A stretch of 42,618 nucleotides of DNA, from assembly GCA_017455565.1 (NCBI GenBank), contig JAFSZV010000065.1, forward strand, positions 1-42,618, given 5' to 3'. Positions 31,912 through 39,919 of the stretch are shown here, piece by piece; the first letter of the stretch is position 1, and the number at the start of each line of letters is the position of its first letter. The notes beneath the pieces were generated by a model. That model was not told the DNA's origin and did no database searches. It saw only the letters and a list, made by a program, of their open reading frames with translations. This DNA is from Clostridia bacterium (GTDB taxonomy: Bacteria > Bacillota > Clostridia > Oscillospirales > Butyricicoccaceae). A program made the position numbers and the translations under genes.

Positions 31912-32193
31912 TTACGGCAGATTTTCTTCCAAAACGGGCCCTTCCCCGCCCTTTCGCCTCCGCAGGCGGACAAAGATCAGGTCTTCCCCCACCTGCCGCA
32001 CCGCCTCCCACGGGACGCAGATTTCCTCATCCCTGCCCAAAAGGCCCAGGCTGCGCAGCCGCCCGGGCACGATAATCGCTGTCACCCGGCCGGTTTGTAG
32101 GTCGATCACCGCGTCGCGCACGGCGCCGATGCGTGCGCCGCTGTCCAGGTCGATCACCTCGCGGCAGCCCAGATCCGAAAGCCGTTCCAGCAT
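31912..32193 (-). CDS. YlmC/YmxH-family PRC-barrel protein (sporulation-associated)
   Basis: The 93-residue product is a single PRC barrel: LSDLGCREVIDLDSGARIGAVRDAVID, then GRVTAIIVPG and EEICVPWEAVRQVGEDLIFV. This is the pattern of the small YlmC/YmxH proteins found in nearly all endospore formers. The molecular role is unknown. The Arg/Lys-rich end may contact RNA or membrane. AAAGGAG lies upstream of ATG. No promoter is obvious, and it follows the thiT terminator. Confidence 0.88.
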   Translation of the reverse strand: MLERLSDLGCREVIDLDSGARIGAVRDAVIDLQTGRVTAIIVPGRLRSLGLLGRDEEICVPWEAVRQVGEDLIFVRLRRRKGGEGPVLEENLP

Positions 32194-32280
32194 CCCTGCG
32201 TCCTCTCCTTTCGCGTTTGCTCTGCTGACAGTTTACCGAAAAGCGTGCGCTTTTATGCCCGCTGCGGCAAAGGTTTCCGG

Positions 32281-32310
32281 AAAAACAACGGCCCGGCAAG
32301 CGCCGAGCCG
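32281..32310 (-). terminator. Intrinsic terminator after thiT
   Basis: Minus strand stem CGGCTCGGC/GCCGGGCCG (one U-G wobble), loop GCTT, followed by TTGTTTTT. Confidence 0.85.
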
Positions 32311-32330
32311 AAAACGGTCTTGGAGAACGG

Positions 32331-32873
32331 TTATTTCTTCAGCAGCTTTTGCATGGGCTTTTCCAGCAGGACGCACAGGATCACGGCAAGGATCAAATTG
32401 GCCAGCATATAGCTTCCGTTGTAAACCGTGGAATACAGCGCCGGGCTGGAGAAGGTCTTCCCCGCAAACTCGGTGGGCTCCAGAATCTTGTAGATGGTGA
32501 CGCCGCTGACAAAGTGGATGAAAAAGCGGCAAACGCTTCCCAGCACGGCGCCCAGCGGCAGGCCGTGCTTTGCGTTGCGCAGCAGGCCGCCCAGTCCCAC
32601 GGCACCATAGGCCGCCACATAGTCCAGCAGGATCGACTGCCAGCCCCAGGCAAAGCCGCCGGCAAAGAAGCACTTGATCGTGCCAAAGATCAGTCCGGCA
32701 ATCACGCCCCAGCCTGCGCCCCGGCGCCAGGCGTAAATCAGAAGGGGCACCATCACAATGTCGATGGAGCCGCCGTCGGGCCAGATCTTGAACTTGAAAA
32801 AGCTGAGGGCATAGGCCAGCGCGATGCACAGCGCGCCCTCGATGACGGTGAGCAGTTTTTCGTGTTGTTTCAT
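32331..32873 (-). CDS. thiT: Thiamine ECF transporter S component ThiT
   Basis: The 180-residue membrane protein has six hydrophobic helices. It carries the ThiT thiamine-binding pattern: FKIWPDGGSIDIVMVPLLIYAWRRG, GLIFGTIKCFF and the late helix YNGSYMLANLILAVILCVLLEKP. The Trp and Gly-Gly-Ser before the second helix and the Asn in SYMLAN match known substrate contacts. It needs the shared ECF ATPase module (EcfAA'T), not encoded here. It lies directly behind a TPP riboswitch with terminator, so it is expressed when thiamine pyrophosphate is low. AGGAGG precedes the start. Confidence 0.93.
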   Translation of the reverse strand: MKQHEKLLTVIEGALCIALAYALSFFKFKIWPDGGSIDIVMVPLLIYAWRRGAGWGVIAGLIFGTIKCFFAGGFAWGWQSILLDYVAAYGAVGLGGLLRNAKHGLPLGAVLGSVCRFFIHFVSGVTIYKILEPTEFAGKTFSSPALYSTVYNGSYMLANLILAVILCVLLEKPMQKLLKK

Positions 32874-32912
32874 GGTTTTTTCCTCCTGTTTTTGCGAACA
32901 GCCCCTGACGGG

Positions 32913-32944
32913 AAAAGAAAACCGCGCGGCAAAATACCGCGCGG
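32913..32944 (-). terminator. Expression-platform terminator of the TPP riboswitch
   Basis: Minus strand CCGCGCGG (32937-32944), 7-nt loop, CCGCGCGG (32922-32929), then TTTTCTTTTCC. Each arm is itself palindromic, so the hairpin forms as an 8-bp stem. Confidence 0.8.
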
Positions 32945-32960
32945 CAAAGCTCTGTTTCTC

Positions 32961-33032
32961 GCTTCCTACGCCGGCATTATCCGGATCAGGTCAAAGGGTA
33001 CTTCTCAGCCGGCCTGCGCCAGCGCCCCTGCT
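32961..33032 (-). ncRNA. TPP riboswitch (thi box) aptamer
   Basis: The minus strand shows the conserved blocks in order: GGGGCGC, GCCGGCTGAGA, ACCCTTTGACCTGATC, CGGATAATGCCGG and GCGTAGGAAGC. CTGAGA (33003-33008) and ACCTGATC (32984-32991) form the TPP-binding helices. P1/P2 flanks pair as GCCGG with CCGGC. It sits between a strong promoter and the thiT gene with a terminator in the expression platform. Binding of TPP should favour termination. Confidence 0.95.
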
Positions 33033-33049
33033 GTTCAATTTTCGACAAT

Positions 33050-33078
33050 AGTATAGTCCCGCAAACCCCGTTTGTCAA
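33050..33078 (-). promoter_or_regulatory. Promoter of the TPP riboswitch-thiT unit
   Basis: Minus strand TTGACA (33073-33078), 17-bp spacer, TATACT (33050-33055). It starts five bases after the hprK stop codon. Confidence 0.85.
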
Positions 33079-33082
33079 GTGT

Positions 33083-34027
33083 TTAATCGGGATCGTTCGC
33101 CCGGGCGATCATATTGGCATAGATCTTGTCGGAAAGCTCCTGCGCCGCGTTGTAGCCCATCTTTTTATTGCGGTTGTTCATGGCCGCCACCTCGATGATT
33201 ACGGCCAGATTGCGCCCGGGACGGATGGGCACCTCCAGCGAAGGGACCGCCAGGCCCAAAATCTCCTCGTATTGCTGCTCCTCGCCCATGCGGTCGTAGT
33301 GCCTGCCCTCTTCCCACCGGCGAAGATTGATGATCAGGTCGATCTTCTCGGTGGGCTTGACGGCGCCCATGCCGAAGATCCGGCGCACGTCGATGACGCC
33401 GATGCCCCGCAACTCCATAAAATAGCGAATAAGCTCGGGGGAAGAGCCCACCAGCGTTTTGTTGGACACCCGCTTGATGTCCACCGCGTCGTCGGCCACC
33501 AGACGGTGTCCGCGCTTCAAAAGCTCCACGGCGGCCTCGCTCTTGCCGATGCCGCTGTCGCCCTTCAGTAAAATTCCCTCGCCGTAGACCTCCACCAGCA
33601 CGCCGTGAATGGTGCACCGCTCGCCCAGATGGACGTTGAGGGAGGCTGAAAGCGCAGAAACGAAGTTGGAGGTGTTTTCCGGCGTGCGGACCAGCGGTGT
33701 CTTGTGCCGCTTAGCGCATTCCACATATTCCGGTGCCGCCTCCACGCCGTTGGCCAGCACCAGCAGCGGGATATGGCAGGACAGCAGCCGGTCGAGGCTG
33801 TTGAGGCGCTGCTCGCGGGTCAGGCTTTGCAGGTAAAAATCCTCGGCGCGGCCGATGACCTGAACGCAGTTGTCGTCGAAATACTCAAAAAATCCGGTCA
33901 GAGGCAGCGCCGGACGGTAGACCGCCCGGTGAGCGATCAACTGATCCAGATAATCCTCGGGTCCATAGACCACTTCCAGCCGGAATTCGCTAATGATCTG
34001 ATGCAGTTCCACGGTATACATCGCCAT
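33083..34027 (-). CDS. hprK: HPr kinase/phosphorylase
   Basis: The 314-residue protein phosphorylates and dephosphorylates Ser46 of HPr, driving carbon catabolite control. It has an N-terminal Mur-like domain, then the kinase P-loop GDSGIGKSEAAVELLKRGHRLVADDAV (P-loop near residue 156), and the family signature MELRGIGVIDVRRIFGMGAVK. The catalytic His lies in CTIHGVLVEVYG. GGGAGG lies seven bases before ATG 34027. It has its own promoter, back to back with that of rpmB, and is followed closely by the thiT promoter. Confidence 0.96.
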   Translation of the reverse strand: MAMYTVELHQIISEFRLEVVYGPEDYLDQLIAHRAVYRPALPLTGFFEYFDDNCVQVIGRAEDFYLQSLTREQRLNSLDRLLSCHIPLLVLANGVEAAPEYVECAKRHKTPLVRTPENTSNFVSALSASLNVHLGERCTIHGVLVEVYGEGILLKGDSGIGKSEAAVELLKRGHRLVADDAVDIKRVSNKTLVGSSPELIRYFMELRGIGVIDVRRIFGMGAVKPTEKIDLIINLRRWEEGRHYDRMGEEQQYEEILGLAVPSLEVPIRPGRNLAVIIEVAAMNNRNKKMGYNAAQELSDKIYANMIARANDPD

Positions 34028-34069
34028 AGCATCGCCTCCCAAGCACGATTCTTTTGGATGATTGTGTTT

Positions 34070-34098
34070 ATTATACGCTTCTTGTCTGTCGGGCGCAA
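34070..34098 (-). promoter_or_regulatory. Promoter of hprK
   Basis: Minus strand TTGCGC (34093-34098), 17-bp spacer, TATAAT (34070-34075), 43 bp before the start codon. Confidence 0.75.
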
Positions 34099-34159
34099 GA
34101 AAAACCGGCAAAACTACCTGTGGTTTTTTTAATAATTTGCGAAAACGGAAAAATATTTC

Positions 34160-34188
34160 TTGCAAAGCGGGATTATATGTGCTATGAT
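34160..34188 (+). promoter_or_regulatory. Promoter of rpmB
   Basis: TTGCAA (34160-34165), 17-bp spacer, TATGAT (34183-34188). Confidence 0.75.
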
Positions 34189-34253
34189 GTTTATTGCCGC
34201 TTTTCGGGAAACCGGAAATGCGTTTTGGACTAAGCCGAAGGAGGTGCAGAGAA

Positions 34254-34442
34254 ATGGCAAAATGCGATGTTTGCGGCAAGGGCGTGACCTTTGGCATCAA
34301 GGTCTCCCACTCCCACAGACGCACCAACCGTACCTGGAAGCCCAACGTCCGCCGCGTCAAGGCGATCGTTGACGGCACTCCCAAGCACATCAATGTGTGC
34401 ACCCGTTGCCTGCGTTCCGGCAAGGTCACCCGCGCGATCTGA
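34254..34442 (+). CDS. rpmB: 50S ribosomal protein L28
   Basis: The 62-residue protein has CDVCGKG and CTRCLRSGKV, the four cysteines of the zinc-binding C+ form of L28, and the core SHSHRRTNRTWKPNVRRVKAIVDG. GGAGG lies eight bases before ATG. It forms its own short transcript with a promoter and a strong terminator, surrounded by minus-strand genes. Confidence 0.96.
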   Translation: MAKCDVCGKGVTFGIKVSHSHRRTNRTWKPNVRRVKAIVDGTPKHINVCTRCLRSGKVTRAI

Positions 34443-34463
34443 CCGCGTTCTGATGTTGAAAGA

Positions 34464-34494
34464 AAATCGCTCTGCTTCGGCAGGGCGATTTTTT
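34464..34494 (+). terminator. Intrinsic terminator after rpmB
   Basis: A 12-bp stem AAATCGCTCTGC/GCAGGGCGATTT (one G-T) with UUCG tetraloop and T-run. Its right edge touches the plsY stop codon from the other strand. Confidence 0.92.
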
Positions 34495-35122
34495 ACGGTT
34501 TCCGGCGGGGCCTCCGCCTGGCCACCACGGTCTTCTTCTCCTCTCCCGCGGCGATGCGGCGGAGATTTCCCCGGTGCATCCAGATCAAAAGTGCCGACGC
34601 CAGCGTGACGAATATGGTCTCGGCATGGCCCTCCCGCAACAGCACGCACAGCACGGGAGCAACGGCGCAGGCGAGTAGCGAGCCCACCGACACCGTCTTG
34701 CTCACCGCCACGGCCACGGCAAAAACCGCTGCCGCCAGCAGAAAGAGTCTCCAATCCAGCATCAGCAGAATCCCCGCGCCGCAGAGAATGCCCTTGCCGC
34801 CGCGAAACCGGTAGTAAACCGGCGCCACATGGCCGACAATGGCAGTTCCGCCGCCCACGATCAGGCCCCAGGGCCTTCCCAGCAGCCAGACGCCCGAAAG
34901 CACGGCCAGCACCGTCTTGCTCAGGTCGATCCCCGCCACCATGGCGGCGTTGCGGATGCCGTAGGTGCGGAGGGAATTGGTCAGGCCGGCATTGCCGCTG
35001 CCGTATTGCCGGATGTCCTCGCCGTGACGGGTGAAGGACGCTATGATGGCGCCGCTCACCGAGCCCAGCAGATAGCCTGCTGCCGCCGTCAGCAGCCAGG
35101 CCCATATCCTATCAGAAGTCAT
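34493..35122 (-). CDS. plsY: Acyl-phosphate glycerol-3-phosphate acyltransferase
   Basis: The 209-residue membrane enzyme makes lysophosphatidic acid from acyl phosphate. It has about five helices and the family blocks YGSGNAGLTNSLRTYG (usual Gly-Ser-Gly-Asn-Pro-Gly-Ala-Thr-Asn, here Ala-Gly-Leu), IVGHVAPVYYRFRGGKGI and LLIWMHRGNLRRIAAGEEKK. The basic C-terminal tail (Arg/Lys-rich) is longer than usual. AGAGG lies upstream of ATG, 12 bp after der. The Pro-to-Ala and Ala-to-Leu changes in the first block are noteworthy but leave the binding residues. Confidence 0.94.
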   Translation of the reverse strand: MTSDRIWAWLLTAAAGYLLGSVSGAIIASFTRHGEDIRQYGSGNAGLTNSLRTYGIRNAAMVAGIDLSKTVLAVLSGVWLLGRPWGLIVGGGTAIVGHVAPVYYRFRGGKGILCGAGILLMLDWRLFLLAAAVFAVAVAVSKTVSVGSLLACAVAPVLCVLLREGHAETIFVTLASALLIWMHRGNLRRIAAGEEKKTVVARRRPRRKP

Positions 35123-35134
35123 GACGCGCCTCTG

Positions 35135-36463
35135 TTACAGATCCTCGCCTCGCTGGCGCACCACCATTCTTACTGGCGTCCCCTCCAGGCCATAGACCTG
35201 GCGGATCTGGTTTTCCAAATAACGCAGATAGGAAAAATGGAAGAGCTTCGCGTCGTTGCAGAAGCAGACAAAGGTAGGCGGGCAGACCGAGGCCTGGGTC
35301 ATGTAAAAGATCTTGAGCCGCCGGCCCTTGTCGGTGGGCGGCTGAACCCGGGCGGTGGCGTCAGCCAGAACGGCATTGAGCTGACCGGTGGTGATGCGGG
35401 TATTGGCCGCCTCACAGACCTTTTTGATGAGGTCGAAGATGTTTTCCACCCGCTGGCCGGTTTTGGCCGAAAGGAAGATCATGGGCGCATAGGGCATATA
35501 GGCCAGCTCGGTGCGGATCTTGTTTTCATATTCCTTCTGGGTTCCGGTCTCCTTGTCGATCAGATCCCACTTGTTCACGGCAATAATGGCAGCTTTGCCC
35601 GCCTCGTGCGCCAGGCCTGCGATCTTGGTGTCCTGATCGGTGATGCCGGTCGCGGCGTCAATCATCAGAACGCACACGTCAGCCCGTTCAATGGCCATCT
35701 GCGCCCGCAGAACGGAAAACCGCTCGATAGCCTCGTCCACCCGGCTCTTGCGGCGGATGCCCGCCGTATCGATAAAGGTGAACACATCCTCACCCCGCTG
35801 GACGCGGCTGTCGATGCTGTCCCGGGTGGTACCGGGGATGTTGCTGACGATCACCCGTTCTTCGCCGGTGACATAGTTCACCAGACTGCTCTTTCCGGCA
35901 TTGGGCTTGCCGATCACAGCCACCTTGATGCCCTCGTCGCCCGAAACATCGTCCCACGCTTCGTCAGGCAGCAGGGCGAAGCAGGCATCCAGCAAATCGC
36001 CGGTGCCGGTGCCGTGGAGCGCCGAAATGCCCACCGGGTCGCCCAGACCCAGATTGTAAAATTCATAAAACTCCGCAGGCGGATTGCCCGGCGCATCCAT
36101 CTTGTTGACAGCCAGCACGATGGGCTTCTGGGCCTTTTTCAGCATGGCGGCCACTTCTTCGTCGGCGGCGGTGACGCCGGTGCGGATGTCGGTGACCAGC
36201 ACGACTACGCTGGCGTGGTCGATGGCGATAAGAGCCTGCTGACGCATGAATTTCAAAATCTGATCGTCGGATCGGGGCTCGATGCCGCCGGTATCCACCA
36301 CCACGAAGGGCTTGCTGCGCCATTCGGCCTCTCCGTAGATGCGATCCCGGGTGACGCCGGGCGTGTCCTCCACGATGGCGGTGCGCTTTTCAGTGATGCG
36401 GTTGAATAGCAGAGATTTTCCCACGTTTGGCCTGCCTACAATGGCGATCACCGGTTTTTCCAT
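35135..36463 (-). CDS. der: GTPase Der (EngA), double G domain
   Basis: The 442-residue protein works in 50S ribosome assembly. It has two tandem GTPase domains: VAIVGRPNVGKSLLFNRIT with DTGG and NKMD, then VAVIGKPNAGKSSLVNYVT with DTAGIRRK and NKWDLIDKE. A C-terminal KH-like domain follows, ending VRMVVRQRGEDL. The first P-loop has Leu where many have Thr after Lys-Ser (KSLLF). The order DUF512-der-plsY is a known Clostridia arrangement. GGAGGG lies before ATG. Confidence 0.96.
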   Translation of the reverse strand: MEKPVIAIVGRPNVGKSLLFNRITEKRTAIVEDTPGVTRDRIYGEAEWRSKPFVVVDTGGIEPRSDDQILKFMRQQALIAIDHASVVVLVTDIRTGVTAADEEVAAMLKKAQKPIVLAVNKMDAPGNPPAEFYEFYNLGLGDPVGISALHGTGTGDLLDACFALLPDEAWDDVSGDEGIKVAVIGKPNAGKSSLVNYVTGEERVIVSNIPGTTRDSIDSRVQRGEDVFTFIDTAGIRRKSRVDEAIERFSVLRAQMAIERADVCVLMIDAATGITDQDTKIAGLAHEAGKAAIIAVNKWDLIDKETGTQKEYENKIRTELAYMPYAPMIFLSAKTGQRVENIFDLIKKVCEAANTRITTGQLNAVLADATARVQPPTDKGRRLKIFYMTQASVCPPTFVCFCNDAKLFHFSYLRYLENQIRQVYGLEGTPVRMVVRQRGEDL

Positions 36464-36503
36464 GGCGATCCCTCCTTATCATCTGATTTATAAACGGTTC
36501 GAT

Positions 36504-37814
36504 TCAAATATATTCCAGCACGGTGTCCAGAAAGGTCCCGCCGTCGATCTCCACCGGGATGACCTTTACCCCCAGCTCCCTCTCCAGGTCTGCGGGGGTC
36601 ACGTCGTCCAGAAAGACGTTCTGCTTGTCCCGCAGCATGACGATGGGCAGCAGCAGGCGCTCGCCCAGAAGCTTGCCCTTGAGCTGCTTTTGCAGGTCGC
36701 CGCCGGTGACAAGGCCCGAAACGTCCACCGTTTCTCCGAAAAAGTCGTTGCGGACGCCCACCACGCGGAAGGAAAGCGCCGGGCACTTTTCCCGGATCAG
36801 GCCGCACATCCGCTCCATAAAGGACGCGGCGGCCATGCCGCAGGCAACGGTAAAGGGCGAAGGTGCGGGGGTGTTCTGCTCCTCCATGGTCAGCGCGCCG
36901 CGAAGCTCTTCTTCAAACAGCGCCATCAGGCCCACGCCGTTGTCCAGCTGCAGATAGCCCTCGTAATAATCGGGCCCGGGGATGGGAAGGCGAGCCTTGA
37001 GATAGATCTCGTCGGCCGCCGCCACCACGGCGCGGCCGTATGCCTTCAGATTCTTTTCCCGGCGGGCGTCGATAATCCGCAGGATGTCCCGTGCCCTTGC
37101 CTCGTCCACCGGGTCCAGATGGGGCAGCGCGTCCCGGTAGCGGGTCAGGCCCACGGGCACCACCGCCACGCTCTCTACCGCGGGATAGAACGCCGACAGG
37201 TCGGCCAGCGTCCGTTCCAGCGCCGGGCCGTCGTTCCAACCGGGGCAGCAGACGATCTGGGCATGAACGGTGACGCCGGCTCTGGCGAAGGCGTAAAGAT
37301 GACGCAGGCTCTCGCCGCCCCGTGGATTGCCCAGCATCCGGGCGCGCAGAACTGGGTCGGTGGTGTGCACCGAGATATTCAGCGGCGAGATGCGCATGCG
37401 GATGATGCGGTCCACGTCCTCGTCGCTGAGATTGGTCATGGTAATGTAATTGCCCAGCAAAAACGAAAGGCGCGCGTCGTCGTCCTTAAAGTAAAGGCTC
37501 TTGCGCATTCCCCGTGGAAGCTGGTCGATGAAGCAGAAGACGCATTTGTTGGCGCAACCCTTCTGGACGTCCATCAGATAGGTCTCGAACTCCAGTCCCA
37601 GATCCTGCCCCTCCTGTTTCCGAACGGAGAGGCTCCGCTCGGTTCCCGCTTCGTCCCGCACCCGAAGGGTGATATGGGGATCGTAAGAATAAAATTTGTA
37701 ATCCATCACGTCGCGGATGGCGTGGCCCCCGATGGAAAGAAGCGTTTCTCCCACCCGCAGGCCGGCTTTGTCCGCCGGAGAGCGGGGGTCGATCCTGGTG
37801 ATAACGGCGGACAC
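36504..37814 (-). CDS. PDZ and radical-SAM-like DUF512 protein
   Basis: The 436-residue product starts with a PDZ-like domain (DPRSPADKAGLRVGETLLSIGG). A radical-SAM-like core carries CANKCVFCFIDQLPRGMR (Cx3Cx2C cluster ligands), and DUF512 fills the second half. This is a conserved protein of Clostridia next to der. An iron-sulfur or SAM-dependent activity is likely, the substrate unknown. The start is GTG at 37814 with GGGGGG upstream. It is 40 bp upstream of der in the same direction, so probably co-transcribed. Confidence 0.9.
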   Translation of the reverse strand: MSAVITRIDPRSPADKAGLRVGETLLSIGGHAIRDVMDYKFYSYDPHITLRVRDEAGTERSLSVRKQEGQDLGLEFETYLMDVQKGCANKCVFCFIDQLPRGMRKSLYFKDDDARLSFLLGNYITMTNLSDEDVDRIIRMRISPLNISVHTTDPVLRARMLGNPRGGESLRHLYAFARAGVTVHAQIVCCPGWNDGPALERTLADLSAFYPAVESVAVVPVGLTRYRDALPHLDPVDEARARDILRIIDARREKNLKAYGRAVVAAADEIYLKARLPIPGPDYYEGYLQLDNGVGLMALFEEELRGALTMEEQNTPAPSPFTVACGMAAASFMERMCGLIREKCPALSFRVVGVRNDFFGETVDVSGLVTGGDLQKQLKGKLLGERLLLPIVMLRDKQNVFLDDVTPADLERELGVKVIPVEIDGGTFLDTVLEYI

Positions 37815-37861
37815 GGATATCCCCCCTTTTGTTCTACCGCTGCCGCAAGACGGCGTTCAGT

Positions 37862-37894
37862 AAAAAATGGAGAAGACCGCGGCCCTCTCCATTT
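37862..37894 (-). terminator. Intrinsic terminator after rpmF
   Basis: Minus strand stem AAATGGAGA/TCTCCATTT with partly GC-paired loop, followed by TTTTAC. It lies between rpmF and the DUF512 gene. Confidence 0.75.
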
Positions 37895-37905
37895 CTTATG
37901 CTGCT

Positions 37906-38094
37906 TTATTTTTCCTCTGCAACTTCCAACACCTTACGGCCGGCGTAATAGCCGCAAGCCTTACAGGCTCTGTGGGACAGAACGGGCTCGCCGCACTTGG
38001 GGCACTTCACCAGGCCGGGCAGAGCCAGCTTCCAGTGGGAACTGCGGCGCTTGTCGCGACGCTGCTTGGAAATTCGCGCTCTCGGTACTGCCAT
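37906..38094 (-). CDS. rpmF: 50S ribosomal protein L32
   Basis: The 62-residue protein has the L32 pattern: [26 protein letters not shown] then [23 protein letters not shown], with four cysteines of the zinc-binding form. It follows yceD by 42 bp, the usual yceD-rpmF pair. AGGAGG precedes the start. Confidence 0.95.
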   Translation of the reverse strand: MAVPRARISKQRRDKRRSSHWKLALPGLVKCPKCGEPVLSHRACKACGYYAGRKVLEVAEEK

Positions 38095-38136
38095 TTCGAC
38101 ACCTCCTAATCTATGGAAACAAAATGTATTTCACAC

Positions 38137-38658
38137 TTATTCATGCGCTTTGGTTTTATCCAGAAGCTGCTGCAAGACAGCCAGCCTCGGGTCAATCTCC
38201 CGACGGTCGCAGCCGCAGCCGCCGTCATTGAGGTTTTTCCCGCATTTGGGACAGAGGCCCTTGCAGTCTTCCCTGCACAGGACGGTCATCTCCATGTCCA
38301 AAAGCAGCTCGGGGATCAGGATGTCATCCAGCTCCACGGTGTCGGACTCCACAAGATACATCTCGTCGGGAAGCTCCTCTTCTCCGTTGGACAGCTCCTT
38401 CACCAGAAGGAACTCCACCTGCGTGACCTTGTCGTATTCCACCGGGCGGTCGCACCGGGCGCAGCGGGTGAAGACCCGCGCCTGCACCTGGGCGCACAGG
38501 GTGATGACGCCGGCGGCATCCGCCACTTCTCCCACCATGCGGACGGGCTTTTGAAACGGAAACGAAAAAGCCACTTCCTCTTTGGAGAGATCTATGGTAT
38601 AATCGAACTGGATTCGCCCCGAAGGAGCGGAAGCAAGATCGGTCAGGCAGATCTGCAT
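38137..38658 (-). CDS. YceD/DUF177 family protein
   Basis: The 173-residue protein has the DUF177 signature ARVFTRCARCDRPVEY and a late cysteine cluster CREDCKGLCPKCGKNLNDGGCGC. The family, next to rpmF in most bacteria, has been linked to 23S rRNA accumulation in plants and bacteria. The Cys set suggests metal binding. I chose ATG 38658, with AGGGG upstream, because the longer start at 38685 lies in the leader. A strong promoter precedes it. Confidence 0.9.
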   Translation of the reverse strand: MQICLTDLASAPSGRIQFDYTIDLSKEEVAFSFPFQKPVRMVGEVADAAGVITLCAQVQARVFTRCARCDRPVEYDKVTQVEFLLVKELSNGEEELPDEMYLVESDTVELDDILIPELLLDMEMTVLCREDCKGLCPKCGKNLNDGGCGCDRREIDPRLAVLQQLLDKTKAHE

Positions 38659-38690
38659 GAAAATCCCCTTTTCACAATAACGCAAAATTT

Positions 38691-38719
38691 ATTATATGAA
38701 GCAATCGGGCAAAAGTCAA
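38691..38719 (-). promoter_or_regulatory. Promoter of yceD-rpmF
   Basis: Minus strand TTGACT (38714-38719), 17-bp spacer, TATAAT (38691-38696). Confidence 0.85.
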
Positions 38720-38779
38720 GGTTTTTTTGCGCTTTCCGCGAAAAAAACGCGCCCGATGGTCCCCACGGGAGGAGATCGA

Positions 38780-39751
38780 ATGAAGGAGCTCATCATCGGC
38801 CGCAACGATGCGGGCCAGCGGCTGGACAAATACCTTTCCAAGGCGCTGCCCGCGCTGCCGCCCTCGCTGATGCAGAAATACATCCGCCTCAAGCGCATCA
38901 AGCTGGCCGGGAAACGGGTGGAAAAGGACTATCGCCTGCAGGAGGGCGACGTGCTGCAGCTTTATATCAACGACGAATTCTTCCTCCTGCCCGACCCAAA
39001 CGAAGTCTGGCGCAAAGCGCCCACGGCGCTGGAGATCGCCTATGAAGACGAACACGTTCTGGTAATCGACAAGCCCGCGGGGTTGGTGGTGCACGAGGAC
39101 GAGCAGGGCTCCGTCGACACGCTGATCAACCGGATCAAGGCGTATCTTTATAAAAAGGGCGAATGGGACCCCGAAAGCGAGCGCAGCTTCGTCCCCGCTC
39201 TATGCAACCGGATCGACCGTAACACCGGCGGCTTGGTGATCGCCGCCAAGACTGCCGAGGCCCTGCGGGTGCTCAACCAGAAAATCAAAGATCGGGAGAT
39301 TACGAAATACTATCTCTGCCTGGTACACGGCACGCCAAAGCCCGCGGCCGGGACGCTGAAACATTATCTTTGCCGGGACACCGATAAAAAGCAGGTCTTT
39401 GTCCAGCAGCGCAAGACCAGCGACAATCTCACGGCGGTCCTCCGCTATCGGACGCTGGAAAAGCGGGGGGAGCTTTCACTTTTGGAATGCGAGCTGGTGA
39501 CGGGGCGCACCCATCAGATCCGTGCCCAGATGCAGGCGGCGGGCTGGCCTCTGGCGGGCGACACGAAATACGGCACCGCCACGCAGAACCGGGGCCTCCC
39601 CTTTTCGCATCAGGCGCTGTGGAGCTGGCGGCTATGCTTCTCTTTCACTACCCCCGCCGGCCCGCTGGAATATCTCCGTGGAAAAGAAGTGCGGGCAAAA
39701 GAGGTCCCGTTTTTGAAATTCTTTTGGGAGCTTCCAAAAAAATCCAACTGA
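38780..39751 (+). CDS. RluA/RluD-family pseudouridine synthase
   Basis: The 323-residue enzyme isomerises uridines in 23S rRNA or tRNA. It has an N-terminal S4 domain (GQRLDKYLSKALPALPPSLMQKYIRLKRIKLAG), then VLVIDKPAGLVVH, the catalytic Asp in CNRIDRNTGGLVIAAK, and LVTGRTHQIRAQMQAAGWPLAGDTKYG. RluA, RluC and RluD cannot be told apart here. GGGAGGAG lies before ATG 38780. It is divergent from yceD, with 121 bp between starts. Confidence 0.92.
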   Translation: MKELIIGRNDAGQRLDKYLSKALPALPPSLMQKYIRLKRIKLAGKRVEKDYRLQEGDVLQLYINDEFFLLPDPNEVWRKAPTALEIAYEDEHVLVIDKPAGLVVHEDEQGSVDTLINRIKAYLYKKGEWDPESERSFVPALCNRIDRNTGGLVIAAKTAEALRVLNQKIKDREITKYYLCLVHGTPKPAAGTLKHYLCRDTDKKQVFVQQRKTSDNLTAVLRYRTLEKRGELSLLECELVTGRTHQIRAQMQAAGWPLAGDTKYGTATQNRGLPFSHQALWSWRLCFSFTTPAGPLEYLRGKEVRAKEVPFLKFFWELPKKSN

Positions 39752-39919
39752 GAATTCCTGAGAAAAACGGTGAATTTCAAAGAAAATCGGTGATTTTTCA
39801 AAAAGTCTTTCGATTTTCTTTTGTTTTTGCAAAAAACCAGTGAAAAATCATTGACATTTGAAAAATTTATGCTATATTTGTTTCGATTTATTATAGATGT
39901 GTTGGGGGAGGGGTTTTCA
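39752..39919 (+). other. AT-rich leader upstream of potA with hairpin and near-repeats
   Basis: These 168 bp are far more AT-rich than the flanks. They hold an AAAGAAAATCG/CGATTTTCTTT hairpin with a 21-nt loop, possibly ending the pseudouridine synthase transcript. Three loosely repeated segments AAAAACGGTGAATTTC, AAAATCGGTGATTTTTC and AAAACCAGTGAAAAATC follow, then the potA promoter at 39851-39878. Confidence 0.5.
39851..39878 (+). promoter_or_regulatory. Promoter of potABC
   Basis: TTGACA (39851-39856), 16-bp spacer, TATATT (39873-39878), 41 bp before the start of potA. Confidence 0.8.

Noticed and set aside
32922..32944. CCGCGCGG repeats as a CRISPR or repeat array
   Set aside because: Only two copies, forming the stem of the riboswitch terminator; no spacers or cas genes in the window.
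36339..38231. 630-codon plus-strand frame opposite der, DUF512 and rpmF
   Set aside because: Antisense shadow crossing several real genes and a terminator.
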